Below are positions 21,430 through 33,559 of a stretch of DNA of 64,000 nt, piece by piece. A program made the position numbers and the translations under genes. The notes beneath the pieces were generated by a model that was given only the letters and a program-made list of their open reading frames with translations, ran no database searches and had not been told where the DNA came from. The DNA is taken from assembly GCA_963920525.1 (NCBI GenBank), contig OY986437.1, positions 197,117,511 through 197,181,510 on the forward strand. Reading direction: 5' to 3'. This DNA is from Dichetophora obliterata (taxonomy: Eukaryota; Arthropoda; Insecta; Diptera; Sciomyzidae). Numbering within the stretch: position 1 is the first letter of the stretch; each line of letters opens with the position of its first letter.

Positions 21430-22859
21430 TAATATTCTTTCATCAATTATGTCAACGTGCTTATTTCTAAACAAAATCTTTTGTACACACAAACACAAAC
21501 ATTTTCTAAGTCTTTGAGTCATTATTTCGAAAGACAAACGTCCCAACTTCACTTTAATGTATGTAAAGCAAAATTATGAAAATTTTTGTTGATCATTTGG
21601 GTGTCATATACTTAATTTTTTGTTGAAATTTACGTTAAGTTTTTAAAACCCTTCAAAACTTTTAAAAATTCCATTAAAATGAAAAAAGTAATGATTCGGT
21701 TTATAAATATGGTAAAATTCTAAGCAATTAAAAAATTTCATAATTTTGCTCTTGTCATTTCAAAGTTATAGCATTTAAAGCTTTGTAGCCGTTGGTTGAA
21801 TCATTAAAGCATTGGTTGGTGTTTCGATTATGAAATGGCTAAAAATATGTAACGTATAAACCTGCCCCTTAAAACAGCTGGGAAAAATCATGCAAGGAGT
21901 AAACCTCCTCTTATAATCTGATGATCAAGGAATTAAAAAATAAAAATGTTTTCCTACAAGCACAAGGATTTTTAGGAAAAATCCTATAAGAGCTACCTCT
22001 AAGCCTCATCCAAAAAATCTGGGAAAAATTTAAAAAAAAAAAATACTTTACCTCAGTAGCTTTAAAAAATCTTTGCTAAAAAATTATTTACTTTGTTCAT
22101 CAAATAAGCTGGAACGCTTATAATGTTGTCGCAAAATATGAAAATAACAAAAAATCTTTGCTGAACGTTGCTGACGCTGTACGTTGTACGGCAGCTGTTC
22201 GATCCTAGTTTGGCCGATATAACTTTGAAACGGCCGCTGACCCTTGTTCGGAGCATGTACGTCCATTATTCGACCCTCATTCAGCAGTTGTTTAGCTTTA
22301 ATTAAAACATGTTGTTTTTACTTCGCAAAATAGATACCTAAAAATGATTTCTCAATATCCATCAAGTTAGAAATTCGACTTGGCTTGTGCCCAGGGGGAG
22401 AGAGATTCGAGGGAAGACTTAGAATTTGTAACGTTCCAAATTTCAGCTGCCTAAAATAAGAGTTGGATTTTGTCTTAATAAAGCCTTACATTTTATTGAA
22501 GTCTTATTAATTTTAATAAAAAGTTATGACCATATTTCTTATTACCACAAGTCGCACAACAATATAACAAAAACAAAGAAAAAACATCATCAATAGAATT
22601 CTGAAATCTTTATGTCTAAGAAATGATTCTCAAGTTTCATTAAATATCATCTAATTCACCGACAAAAAATACTAATACAACAAAAAACAACAACAATTCT
22701 ATTGTGTTTGCCATTTTTACTTTGTATGTTTCAAAAATATTGCTTGTTTTTTGTACAATTTTGTCCACTGTCACCAATAAAATTTATAATAAGAAAAAAA
22801 TTGTTCAAATTTGAATGGACGCATCTATTTCAGCTGCTTTTTTGGATACAAAAATATTA
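21430..22859. other. Intron, no clear element
   Basis: AT-rich. Scattered GGTCGAA/TGAACAAGGGTCG-like motifs at 22180-22290 resemble those at 14330-14390, 19150-19225 and 21105-21150, so an older repeat may be broken up here. Confidence 0.45.
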
Positions 22860-23378
22860 GGGGTATTCACGGTGTGTGGTTTACATATGTGTGATATATT
22901 TTCCACATTATGCAATATAAGTTCTGAACTCTGAACTTATTCGTAGTAAATTGTTTTATTTGTGATACATGTTTTTTTATTTTATGTTATCAAGGACTTT
23001 CTTTTGACAGAAAAATTTTTGTTTTGAAAAAATTATATTTTTTTAATACGAAACAAAAAAAAATGCAATAGGGTTTTCAAATTGTAAATTCGATAGAATT
23101 TTGTAAAATTCTAGAATTTTTCGTAGTAAATTGTTTTATTTGTGATACATGTTTTTTTATTTTATGTTATCAAGGACTTTCTTTTGACAGAAAAAATTTT
23201 TGTTTTGAAAAAATTATATTTTTTTAATACGAAACAAAAAAAAATACAATAGGGTTTTCAAATTGTAAATTCGATAGAATTTTGTATTTCAAACTCAATG
23301 TTTGTGAACATTTACTACAAATATTAAATGTGCTATAAAACACAAGAGATAAACAAATACACCACATAGTGAATACCC
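22860..23378. mobile_element. MITE, GGGGTATTCAC ends, carrying a 180-bp tandem duplication
   Basis: Left GGGGTATTCACGGTGTGTGG and inverted right GGGTATTCACTATGTGGTGT, with TA outside both ends. Inside, the unit starting TTCGTAGTAAATTGTTTTAT (22940) is repeated at 23120 with only a few differences over about 165 bases. Confidence 0.85.
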
Positions 23379-23448
23379 TAGTTAATTTTTTTCAAAAATT
23401 AAGTTAACAACTACATTTAATTGCAAATTTAATATATTTACTAATTTC

Positions 23449-23455
<7 letters not shown>

Positions 23456-23485
<30 letters not shown>
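23456..23485 (+). repeat. (TC)n tract before the last Dscam1 exon
   Basis: About fourteen TC units followed by ACACACAC, some 35 bases upstream of the acceptor CTTCTCTAG (23519). It extends the polypyrimidine tract of the terminal intron. Confidence 0.9.
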
Positions 23486-23489
<4 letters not shown>

Positions 23490-23519
23490 CACACACATTC
23501 ACAAACTTTTCTTCTCTAG

Positions 23520-23595
23520 AAACGAAGCCGGTCCAAAACAACTCCAACAACAAAGTGGCGCAGGATTCACAGCCTACGATACTATGGCAGTGTAA
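23520..23595 (+). CDS. Dscam1: Dscam1 terminal coding exon, open in two frames
   Basis: After acceptor TTCTCTAG, the A completes Arg and the exon reads NEAGPKQLQQQSGAGFTAYD-TMAV, then TAA at 23593-23595. The TAYDTMAV end is the recognised Dscam1 C-terminus and anchors identification; hydrophobic-X-Val could be a PDZ ligand (inference). If exon 12251-12317 is skipped, the phase-1 junction reads this exon in another frame that stays open for 26 codons (TKPVQNNSNNKVAQ..., ending PTILWQCNL) to TAA at 23600-23602. Two usable frames in one short exon suggest both are used. Confidence 0.95.
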
Positions 23596-24130
23596 TTTGT
23601 AAACGGCTGAGGGAGTGAGTGAGACAACTGGCAGTCACGAAGAAAAGCGTAAAAAACACTGCTACGCTACAGAAGAAGAGTAAAGCGCTGGAAAGAGCAA
23701 GAAATAAATACTAAAAACAAAGCAACAAAAACATTTATATAAATAAATACATACATACGTATATATAAAATTAATATGGATAAACAAAAAAGTTAAAAAC
23801 ACATCAAATATACATGTAAACATTTATGTAAATACATACATATATATGTTTAATCATACCACATAAATGTGTTTGTCTAAAACAAATGCATAAACATTTT
23901 TAATATGAACTAAATAGCAGTTAGAGCGAGATAGCAACAGAAAAACCAAAAAAAATCCGTAATGAAATTAATGTTTTTAAGCAAGAAAGAGCGCGCAATA
24001 AATTTCATACAAAAAGAACGAAAAAACCGACAACACCACTGAAGAAAAAATTTATAGGCAGAAGAATTAGTTTAACAATTTTTTTAAAAATAAACTCAAG
24101 TTTTACAAATCCAAATAAAGAAAAGATATC
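23596..24130 (+). other. Dscam1: Dscam1 3' UTR (extent unknown)
   Basis: Follows the stop codon. AATAAA hexamers lie at about 23703, 23997, 24087 and 24114, with more downstream. The poly(A) site cannot be fixed from sequence; Dscam1 3' UTRs can be long. Confidence 0.6.
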
Positions 24131-27100
24131 AAAAAGCATTTTTTTTAAATAATATTAATTAAATCATTAAGTAATTAATATTTAAGTCAAAACGAAAGAA
24201 ATGCAAACAAGTATTGTGCTTCAGTTAGAACGTTTTGCTTTTACAAAATGGAGATTTCTTTTGAGTTATTGGTTTATTTTTTTCAATACATGCGCGTGTG
24301 TTTTTTAGTCATTTAAGCTTTAAATTATTTGCATTTTTGTTGCTATGCCATTTACAATAACAACAACAAAAACACGCGTGAAAAGTGTAAAGCCAACATT
24401 GTAAGATTTTATATAAAACCGCTTAAGTCATAAATAACCAATATGTGTATCCTATTAATTATAAAACATATATTATTTTATGCTTATTATAACTTTAAAA
24501 ATGTTTTAATTAAAATAACAAGTATAAAAAAAAACATTAATAATTCAGAGCTAACAAGCAAAAAGAGTTTTAAGTTGAGTTATGTGGTGATTTTGAAAAA
24601 AAATCATAATATTTTAATAACAATAAAAGGTATTCTAAACATTACTGTTATTTCGTCAGCTCAAAAATTTTTCAAAATTTTCAATCTTTTTTTTAATTTA
24701 ATTTTAATATGTAATTGCTATTCTTAACTGACATGATCTTCCAATTTTTAGAAAACTAAAATCAATATTATTTAAAAACACGAGATTTTGTATAAATATT
24801 ATATGTATGTAATTTATGTTTTTAATTTTTTTACACCAGCAAACACAGCACAAACATAGTTGTTCACATATTAATTAATATCTATAGATTAATTGATTTG
24901 AATTAACGTTTTTGACTAGCTCAACATCACGTAAATATGTATCATACAACTTTTAGTAGTATGTGTGTGTAATTGTCTTGATATTAATATATATTTTTAA
25001 TCGATTTTTTAATATAAAAGATTATGTATTAATTTATTATTATTAAGTTTTAATCACTTGCTTTAAGCACAAGCGTTATTAGCTTTGTGCGAATTTACAT
25101 ATTTTATTCTCTTAGTTTTAATTTTTTAACGTGATTTTTTTCTTCCTAATTTAGTTTATAAAAAAACAACAATTTGTAATGCTTTATTTGCTATAAAATA
25201 AGATTTCTTTGAACAACTTTTAAAATTTTTGTTTTATTTAAAAATTCTTTTTTGCTATTTTTTTCGATTTCTATCGATTCTATGCAAAAAGTGCGTTTTA
25301 TGTTGAATAAGAACTTAATTTCTATTCAATATAAAATATCCAAAAATAGGATGAAATTCCAAAATTCTTCAACAAAACGATTTTTAATCAATGATGTTGA
25401 AATATTCTTTAAAAAAGTTCCCGACAAAGACGTTGCCTGCAAGTAAGATACAAAACGTAAAACATGAAAAAGACGCAATTTGGAAATTATGCGACTGTTT
25501 GTGAATTCCCTAAAAATAATGACGTTTCAAATTTTAATTTTTCACTTGCTTAAAATTAGAAATTATTTAATCGTTCCTGAAAAAACTGCATTATATAAAC
25601 ATTTTTTATGTGATTTTTTAAATCCAATTACTAATTAAAAAAAGGTCGCCTTGTAGATTTTGAATGAGTCGCCAACCAAAATCCAATTAACAAGCTCTAT
25701 AGAAAGTGAATGAAAAGTTTTTAAATTTTCGTCACTGTGACGTTCTTAGATTTACATCTAAGGCAGTGCTAACAAAGTCGCCTGCTTAATTTGGAATGTG
25801 TCGCATTCACAATATAAGCTTTTGAGCTTTGAAAACAAGAAAAATTTTTAAAAAATTATCTAGAAAATTTCGGTAATTATTATTCGCAATTAGTTCATCA
25901 ATATTTAGATACGTAATAAAAGTTGCATATCAAAAATGTAATATGTCGCAAGCAATATTGAAGGTTTAAGGGCTCAATAATAAGTTAAATTTGAAGAAAG
26001 TGAAATTGTGACATTCTTAGAGCAGTTTTACTAAGATTTACTACTGAATAAAAAATAATAGTTAAAAAATTAACTTATCTGATTAATGTGCGACACGTCC
26101 AAAATATGTCGCTTGCGTATAATACGACTTCAAGGCCGCGAAAGAAGGTAAGACAACGACTAAAAATTTTTATAATGTTTTTTTTTGTTATTCGCAAATT
26201 TGAAATGTGTCGCAAGCGTAGACATCTATGGCTTAAAAGAGAAAGTAATAATGTTAATATATGTTATGTTTACTGAAATGGATTTTGTACCAATTCAAAG
26301 GTCGCAAGCAAAATTTGAAATGCACGAAGTTGCGTTAAATACGACTTCAAGGACAAGAAAAAGAAAAAAAAATAAAAATTTTTATCATTATTTATCAATT
26401 TTAAGAAAAAGTCGCAAGTGATTTTTTATATATACTCAAACAGAGGCAAAACTTTAATGGCTTTAAAGAAAGTTAATTTTCAGCCGTTTCTTTATGCTTT
26501 TTGTAATGTTTTTCGTACCGAGTCAATGGTTTCTCCTACAAAAAGTCTACAAAATGGGTTGCCTTGGCTTTTTGATCAAATTGTCAATAGAAAAACTTAT
26601 TGTAGCTGGCTCTATGGTTTGATTAATATAAGGTTTTGCTTTTTTCCAAAAATACATTTTTGGATTCCAATTACATAAAAAAAATTCTTTTTAAATTACA
26701 CATTTTATGTATTTTTTCTTACTTATACAATTTCAAATTCTTTTAAATTATAATTATATAATATTACATAATATTTTTTTTTTGTTTTTAGACATTTTCT
26801 ATTATAATTATTTGTTTTATGGTTCTGTTTTCTTTAGTAAATTTTTAATTTTATTTTTGTCTTTAACTTATTTTAAAATCTTAATTTTTATTCGTTTTCC
26901 ACTTTCAATAAACGTATTTGTTTATATAAATGCTAGAAAAAAAAAATTTATACTTTGAAATTTTTATTCGATATATGTGTTATGAGTTTAATTTTTTAGC
27001 TGGCCAAATTTATGGTTAAAATCTCCAAAGTTAATGAATTTTTGAACAAAGCCACTTTAAAAATTTAGTTAATATTTTAGAAATAAGTAACAAAGAATCA

Positions 27101-29170
27101 GAGAAAATTCAATAGAATTGCATGATTTTCTATGAAATAAAATTAACCACCTAACTAAACTAATATAAAAAAAATTATTTAAAAATATTCTATGATTAAG
27201 ATCTGCATTTATAGAATTTGAAACAATTATACAAATTCTAGTTTTATGTTGCAAATTAATTGATTTGAAAGATTATTTTTAACGAATACGAATTTTATAT
27301 ATTCGCCTTATAATTTTTTATACATTTTTGTTTTGAACAAACAGTTCTATTAAAAATTTGTCTTAATATTAAATTCAGTTAAAAACACAAAATTTTGAGT
27401 TTTTATAAAGCTAATATAGTTCCTTATAGTCAATTTTTCTTGATATTTTTAAAAATTGTATTTTTCTCAAATTTTTTTTTTATTATTTTAATCAATGCTT
27501 TGTATTTAGGTAACAATCTCACATAATTGCATGCCATATTATACTTAAACCTATCCACTTTATACAATATCTACCATATACTATATACATACATACATTT
27601 AAATATATTTATAAATACATATATACATAATAAAATAAATAAATGTAGTGTTGTGATTTGATTGCTTAATTAATTTAATTATTATAAATATTAAAAAAAA
27701 AACATAAAAAAAAATTCCAATACAAACTATATTGAACCATATTGACTAAAGAACTAGCTTTTAAAACTAAATATGGAGTTTCTTACAAATTTATAAATAC
27801 ATTTAAGAATAACAAAAGAAAAAAAGTGTTGCATTTGATATTGCATTTCCAGTAACTTTATGTAGAGGAGTATAACAAGAAAAACTATACCAAAATTAAC
27901 ACAAAATTATAACGAAAATTTCAAATCGCAAGGAAAATCAAAATCAAAATTATTAAAACATATGTATTATGGCATCTTTTTGGAAAATGTTTAAATTCAT
28001 TGATAAAAAAAAACACTTAACTTTAAATAAAATATTTCGGCAAAAAATTGAGTATCTTATAACAGAAATCTAATGTGAAATGCATAAAAAATACCACGCT
28101 CATAACATAACATTTACCCATACATCAATGTGTTGTGTCATACATATTTGAAACATTTTTGCATACCATCACACTTCTAAGGCCTGCTATACAATAAAGT
28201 TAAAACAAAAATTGCTTTTTGTGTTCCGCTCCACGTAAAACGCATCAATAGAAAATAGCTTTTTTAAAAAAATTAGTTCATAATTTTAAATCAAATTTTA
28301 GAAATTTAACTTAATACTAAAAACGTACTTTTCATTCAAACTTCGGAATATTTTGTCTAAGCATAACTTCTAATTTAATCATATAAATATATAAATTTAT
28401 TGTAATTTTTATACCATGTAATAAGATATTTAAAACAAGCACACACACACACACTCACAAACACACCAACAACAGCAACTACATATACATCAATAACAAA
28501 TCAAAATTTCATACTTATAACTCATAAACCAACATTAAAAATTATTGTTATGAGTAACAAAAAAAAAAAAAATAAAATGAAAAACAACAAATAACAAATT
28601 ACTCATAAAAAAATTCTCAACTAATTAAATGTTTTTTGAAAATTGAAACTTTTTCAAATAATTGGCAATTTAAAGTTATAATATTGTTATTATTATAAAA
28701 ACAAAAAAAAACAAAAAATTGTCATAGCTCATAGCAAAAACATAACTAATCTTATACATACATACATATTTCAAGTTGTTATATCACAGTTAAAACATCA
28801 ACCACAACAACAACAACTTGCAATAAAAAATATTTATTAAAATAAATATCAAAAACCAAAAATGTATGTTGCTAAAATTTTATTAAACATAAAATTCTTA
28901 AGCAACAAGAAACAAACCAAAAAAATCTTTAAAATCACAAAAAACAACTAACAATTTATGTTGGTACAAAAAAAAACACAAACAATAAAAAACAAAACAA
29001 GATAAAAAAACTTTGACTTTTTACTACTTACATGGGACAATTTCGATGGTTGCATTAAAGCTATATTTTAAGTTAACGCTATATTTTGCCAAAGGTCATT
29101 TAAACTTCGTCTACTTCATTTCGAATTTAAATAAGGAGTTAGAAAACTTCATCACTCGGTAAAAATTCAG
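24131..29170. other. 3' UTR or downstream AT-rich DNA, no gene recognised
   Basis: Strongly AT-rich. Short ORFs (for example 24443-24727, 26707-26958) are Phe/Ile/Asn/Lys-rich with no recognisable domain. CA-rich and CAA-rich patches occur near 28435-28500 and 28795-28820. Confidence 0.5.
25440..26420. repeat. Degenerate array of TTTGAAATGTGTCGCAAGCG-type units
   Basis: GTCGC with flanking TTTGAAATGTG/AAGCG and TACGACTTCAAGG recurs at about 25646, 25776, 25944, 26110, 26208, 26300 and 26409, roughly 100-170 bases apart. Coding potential is absent. Confidence 0.6.
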
Positions 29171-29294
29171 AAATGATCAATCAAATGAAAATTCAGAAAA
29201 GATCGATTGAAATTAAGAAAAGATCAATTCAAATTCAGAGGAGATCATTTGATATTCAGAATAAATTGATTGGAATTCCAACATGTAATGCAAA

Positions 29295-29575
29295 TTGTAA
29301 TGGTAATGGTAATGGTAATGGTAATGGTAATTGTAATGGTAATGGTAATGGTAATGGTAATGGTAATGGTAATGGTAATGGTAATGGTAATGGTAATGGT
29401 AATCGTAATCGTAATGGTAATGGTAATGGCAATGGCAATGGTAATGGTAGTGGTAATGGCAATGATAATGGTAATGTAATGATAATGGCAATGATTATGA
29501 TAATGGTAATGGTAATGGTAATGGTCATGATTATGATAATGGTAATGGTTACGGTACTCGTAATGGTAATGGTAA
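29295..29575. repeat. (GGTAAT)n hexanucleotide microsatellite
   Basis: About 45 units of GGTAAT with scattered variants (GGCAAT, CGTAAT, GATAAT). The Gly-Asn, Met-Val and Tyr-His frames on both strands are translations of the microsatellite. Confidence 0.97.
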
Positions 29576-29767
29576 GTTTATACTGTAATATTTTGATTAT
29601 TTATTTTTTCAATTTTATTTGATATTTTCTGCTTTTCAATTAAACTATTCTGAATTTCAATTGATTTTTTTTCTAATTTCAAATAGAATTTCTATATTTG
29701 TGTTCAGCTATTCTAAGTTGAAGTTAATCTATTATGAATTTCAGCTCATCTTTTCTGCATTTCAAGC

Positions 29768-30055
29768 AGAGCTGTAAAATTGGCATTCATATTCAGAATT
29801 TTAAGTACAACTGAATAACGACATAAGAATGCATTCAATGAATGCAAAATTGATTTATAAATAAAATTTTTAATTCACATTCATTTTTAAAAAAATCATT
29901 AATTATTCATTTCAATTATTCATTTTCGTTATTCAGAATAATGAATATTTTTTATTCATTTGAATGATATTCACAAACAATGCAATTCACAATGAATTTT
30001 AGAAATGTCAATTATTTTCTCTCTATTCATTATTCATTTTTGAAGTGAAAACTTC
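29768..30055 (+). mobile_element. One end of a CAGAGCTGTAAA hAT-like element
   Basis: CAGAGCTGTAAAATTGGCATTCA... matches the left ~230 bp of the complete element at 39249-42041, including GAATAACGACATAAGAATGC and the ATTATTCATT stretch. Only this end was found; the rest is lost or unrecognisable. Confidence 0.75.
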
Positions 30056-30805
30056 TTTAGGCGCGTTGAACGATTTTGGTAGAGGGTAAATCTTTGGTTT
30101 TGCGTCATCGTCTTTTTCCAAATAACTCTCGTCATCACTACAGACAGCAAAGATATCAAGACAGATCCTATCTTGATAGGAAACTTAGAAAACATAACCT
30201 CAAAAAATGGTCTACATATGCTTTTAAATTATGGCAATTTCTTCAGTTGTTGTATTTGTCAACATTTTTGAAAAATTTGCTTTTACTCAAACCCCTGCTA
30301 TTCATGGTGAGATTTAAAAATGAAACGACTTCTTCTTTTTCTGCTTTTTTCTGCTGGAACTTTGTTTGCAAACAAGAAAAATAATGTATGAATTGAGTGT
30401 TTTAACATTTTAATCTTTAAGTTGTGATAAAGGAATATGTTGAACATTCAAATAATTACATGCATGCTCTTATTTTATTATATATCGTCAAACAAAGTTT
30501 GACAATTTTCACACTTGTTATATTTGTCAGTGGCTTTTTATTTTCACCACTGCCTTATTTTATTTTCAGAGTTGTCAACTATCATTGTTTTATTAATAAA
30601 TTTTTTCATAAAGGGTGTGTGTCAAAAGGAAACTTTTCAGTCGTGGTAGGATAGAAAATATCAGGTTGAATAAAATTTGTGTGTTGAAATAATTTTTTTT
30701 TTGCTGTGTCAAATGGACGATGAAATTTTGTCAATTGCAAATTTTGACGTTTCACATTTCGGTCATGTTTTAGCTCAAATATTTTATTTAATTTGAATTT
30801 TATTT
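30056..30805. other. No recognised feature
   Basis: ORFs of 76-102 codons on the plus strand lack recognisable motifs and do not begin with convincing start contexts. Confidence 0.45.
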
Positions 30806-31611
30806 AATTTGCGATATATTTTATTCGAGTGCCTGTACTTACAACTTATTTCGTAAACTTGTAATATTGTAAGCTTAAAAAAACTAAAAAAATAACAAAA
30901 TAATAAAAGAAAATAACGAAAGAGCTTGAGTTTGTGTGTGCGTGTGTGTGGGCCAACGATCTCCCGGTGCATCACCAAGTGCAGCAAAGTTAAATTGGTT
31001 TTCTTTGCTGGCGAACGTCCGCCAAGTGCCACCACCAGCAAGTGCAGTGCAAAATTTGTTGCTAGCCAACATCCTCCAAGTGCCATCACCAGCAGCACAA
31101 GCAAGTGCAGCGTAAATTTCCTGATTCTTTTGCTTGCCAACGTTCTCCGAGAGTCGTCACGAGCAGCACCAGCCAGTGTAGCACAGTTCAATTGACTGGT
31201 CAACTCTCCAATATTTCAGAAGCACCATTTCAGCATGTCTCAAGCGCAGAGACAAATTTCTGCCATTATATTCCGGCGTGAATTAAATTGAAAGCGGAGA
31301 ATTTGCGCTTCATTTGCTTGTGCTGCTGGTGATGGCACTTGGAGGATGTTGGCTAGCAACAAATTTTGCACTCCACTTGCTTGTGCTGCTGGTGGTGGCA
31401 CTTGCAGGACGTTTGCTAGCAAAGAAAGTCAATTTAACTTTGCTGCTTTTGCTGATGCACCAGGAGATCGTTGGCCCACACACACGCACACACAATCTCA
31501 AGCAATTTTGTTTTTTTTATTTTTATTATTTTGTTATTTTTTAAGTTTTTTAAGTTTACAATATTGCAAGTTTACGAAATAAGTTGCAAGTACAAGCACC
31601 CGAATTAAATA
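30806..31611. mobile_element. Foldback element, ~315-bp inverted arms with internal tandem units
   Basis: Arms 30806-31120 and 31290-31611 are inverted copies with few differences (for example GGGCCAACGATCTCCCGGTG at 30949 against inverted GGGCCAACGATCTCCTGGTG). Each arm contains repeated units of CCAAGTGCCATCACCAGCAG / CAAGCAAGTGCAG joined by AATTTGTTGCTAGCCAACAT. Long arms built of short tandem units resemble the FB class of Drosophila. The loop is ~170 bp. ORFs on both strands (for example 30784-31203 minus, 31314-31582 plus) are mirrored repeat translations. Confidence 0.88.
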
Positions 31612-31779
31612 TGTCGCGGAAATTGACGTGTTGTTTTTTCTTTATTTTTGAGTGTGTCAAAAATTCGCTTTCTATTGTCAAAATTTTTAGTAGCCCCTGG
31701 AGCTAGCACAAAATTTTATCAAAATAGTTTGTATTGAATGTGATTTAATTTTGACTTTTTTACAATATTTTTATGATGT

Positions 31780-32390
31780 TGAAATGTCCAGCTGGAAACA
31801 AAATAAACTCGGCAACCATGCACATGCAAATAAGAAGCTGTAAAATTTTATTTTCATTCATAAAATTTGCAATATTTCTTCAGATATTCAAATAAAAAGA
31901 AACAGGCAAGCACATTAAAAAATACCGATCTTTTTGCTCCCTTGTGCACGCAGCCAAAATGATCAAAATATAGAAAACAAAATGTAAACAAAGTCGCACT
32001 TTTGAAGGGGTATAAAATAAATGTCCCATCAAAATACCCTATCCTGTCGATGGATGGCTAATATCGGCGAGTAAAAAATAACGAGCGACGAGTGAAATCT
32101 CTTATAGATATATACTCGTTGCAGCAACCAATATATAGCTTAAACAAAATCACAACAAAAATGTCCAGCTAGAAACGAAATAAATTTGGCAACAAAGCAC
32201 CTATATAAGAAGCAGTCAACTTGTACTTTCATTCATAAAATTGAAAATATGTCTTTGTTAGGTTATTTTTCCAATTTAACAAATGCAGCCAACCAATTTG
32301 TAAATACCAATTAGATCCTAATAGGATGAAAAAGGAAAAAGAAACTTCAAAACTATTCCTACCTAGCTTGTGCACACAATCGATATGTTG
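31780..32390. repeat. Diverged ~380-bp direct duplication
   Basis: AAATGTCCAGCTGGAAACAA at 31784 and AAATGTCCAGCTAGAAACGA at 32160 start parallel stretches, both followed by GGCAAC, AAGAAGC, TTTCATTCATAAAATT and, later, CTTGTGCAC plus AATGTAAACAAA. A third CTTGTGCTCACAG follows near 32560. Confidence 0.65.
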
Positions 32391-32693
32391 ACAAAAAAAA
32401 TGTAAACAAATCGTTTCATCATATCATATTTGGGTTTGTATTTATTAATTTATATTATAATTTCAATATATGACTTTGAAATATGAAATAAATAAATTTT
32501 TCTTGATATAATTAAAAATCATTAAAATTTCGAGAATTTGCTATTCCTATTCCTAGCTTGCTTGTGCTCACAGGAATATAATACATTTTAGCTGATCTAA
32601 GAACAGAAAACGAAAATTGTGACAAAAACATTGAGAAGAGTCATTTCAGTTTGGGACAACTCTTGCAAAGGTACTTGAAACTGAGTGATAAAA

Positions 32694-32784
32694 GACGGCT
32701 CTCTGAACCTGGACCTCTTCTACTCATTTAGTCTCTTTGACGGCTCTCTGAACCTGGACCTCTTCTACTCATTTAGTCTCTTTG
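32694..32784. repeat. Perfect 45-bp tandem duplication
   Basis: GACGGCTCTCTGAACCTGGA... to ...TTTAGTCTCTTT is present twice, back to back, without a visible difference, so it is recent or an assembly artefact. Confidence 0.95.
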
Positions 32785-33214
32785 CTTTGGCTTTGTTTTA
32801 TAAAATATTTTTGTCTTGTACTGTTTAACAAGTTTCACGTAGTTTTGCTTGTAGTGTACAAAAAATTAACTGTACTGTCTGCATTGTCAGCAGTTCGCCG
32901 CTTGAGAGGCAGATGGCGCCATATCAGTGAAACTTTGTTATCGACATTGAAAGACTTTGAATTTTAAAATACAGTATTGTATAAATAGGTAACAATTTTA
33001 ATTTTTTCCTCCCATTTTTAAGGCATCTAGAAATTGTTTGCATACACACCAATTGAAATATGATAATAATAAGTTTTTTCTAAGTTCATCATTTTATAAA
33101 AACTAGCACCAAAAATATTTATAAAACTTATTCCTGTTTGTTTGTTTGATCTCATTACAAATCTTAACGATTCGACGGGTTTCGGTCAAATCTGGTATAC
33201 ATATTGTAGATAAA

Positions 33215-33548
33215 GGCTGTGTGCGAATTGATCTAAATGCGACCTTAACTAAATTGTGTTGATAAAGCAGTTCTTCTCAATTTAGGCTGTGTGCGAATTG
33301 ATCTAAATGAGACCTAAACTAAATAGTGTCGATAAGACAGTTCTTCGTAATTTAGGAAGCATTTAGGTAGCTCGAGAATTTCCCAAATTGTTTAATAAGC
33401 ACTGCCTTATCGACCCAATTTAGTTTAGGTCGCATTTAGATCAATTCGCACACAGCCTTAGGAAGCATTTAGGTAGCTCGATAATTTCCAAAATTATTTA
33501 GGAAACCCTGCTTATTTAGTTCGCATTAAGATCAATTCGCACACAGCC
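33215..33548. mobile_element. MITE (outer copy), GGCTGTGTGCGAATTGATCT ends
   Basis: The ends GGCTGTGTGCGAATTGATCT are inverted at the right (AGATCAATTCGCACACAGCC), flanked by TAAA on both sides. The 173-bp inner copy (33285-33457) interrupts it. The small size and T-A-type 3-4 base duplications fit PIF/Harbinger-derived (Tourist-like) MITEs. Confidence 0.88.
33285..33457. mobile_element. MITE (inner copy) inserted into the outer copy
   Basis: The ends are identical to those of the outer element, with TTA directly outside at 33282-33284 and 33458-33460. The outer copy resumes with AGGAAGCATTTAGGTAGCTC, also present in the middle of the inner copy. Confidence 0.92.
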
Positions 33549-33559
33549 TAAATTCAATT

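Noticed and set aside
29173..29622. 149-codon Asn/Gly-rich ORF and mirrored Met/Val, Tyr/His and Leu/Pro frames
   Set aside because: All are translations of the (GGTAAT)n microsatellite.
30784..31203. 139-codon minus-strand ORF with hydrophobic LLVLLVMALGG stretches
   Set aside because: It is one arm of a foldback element; the mirror arm gives the same peptide on the other strand.
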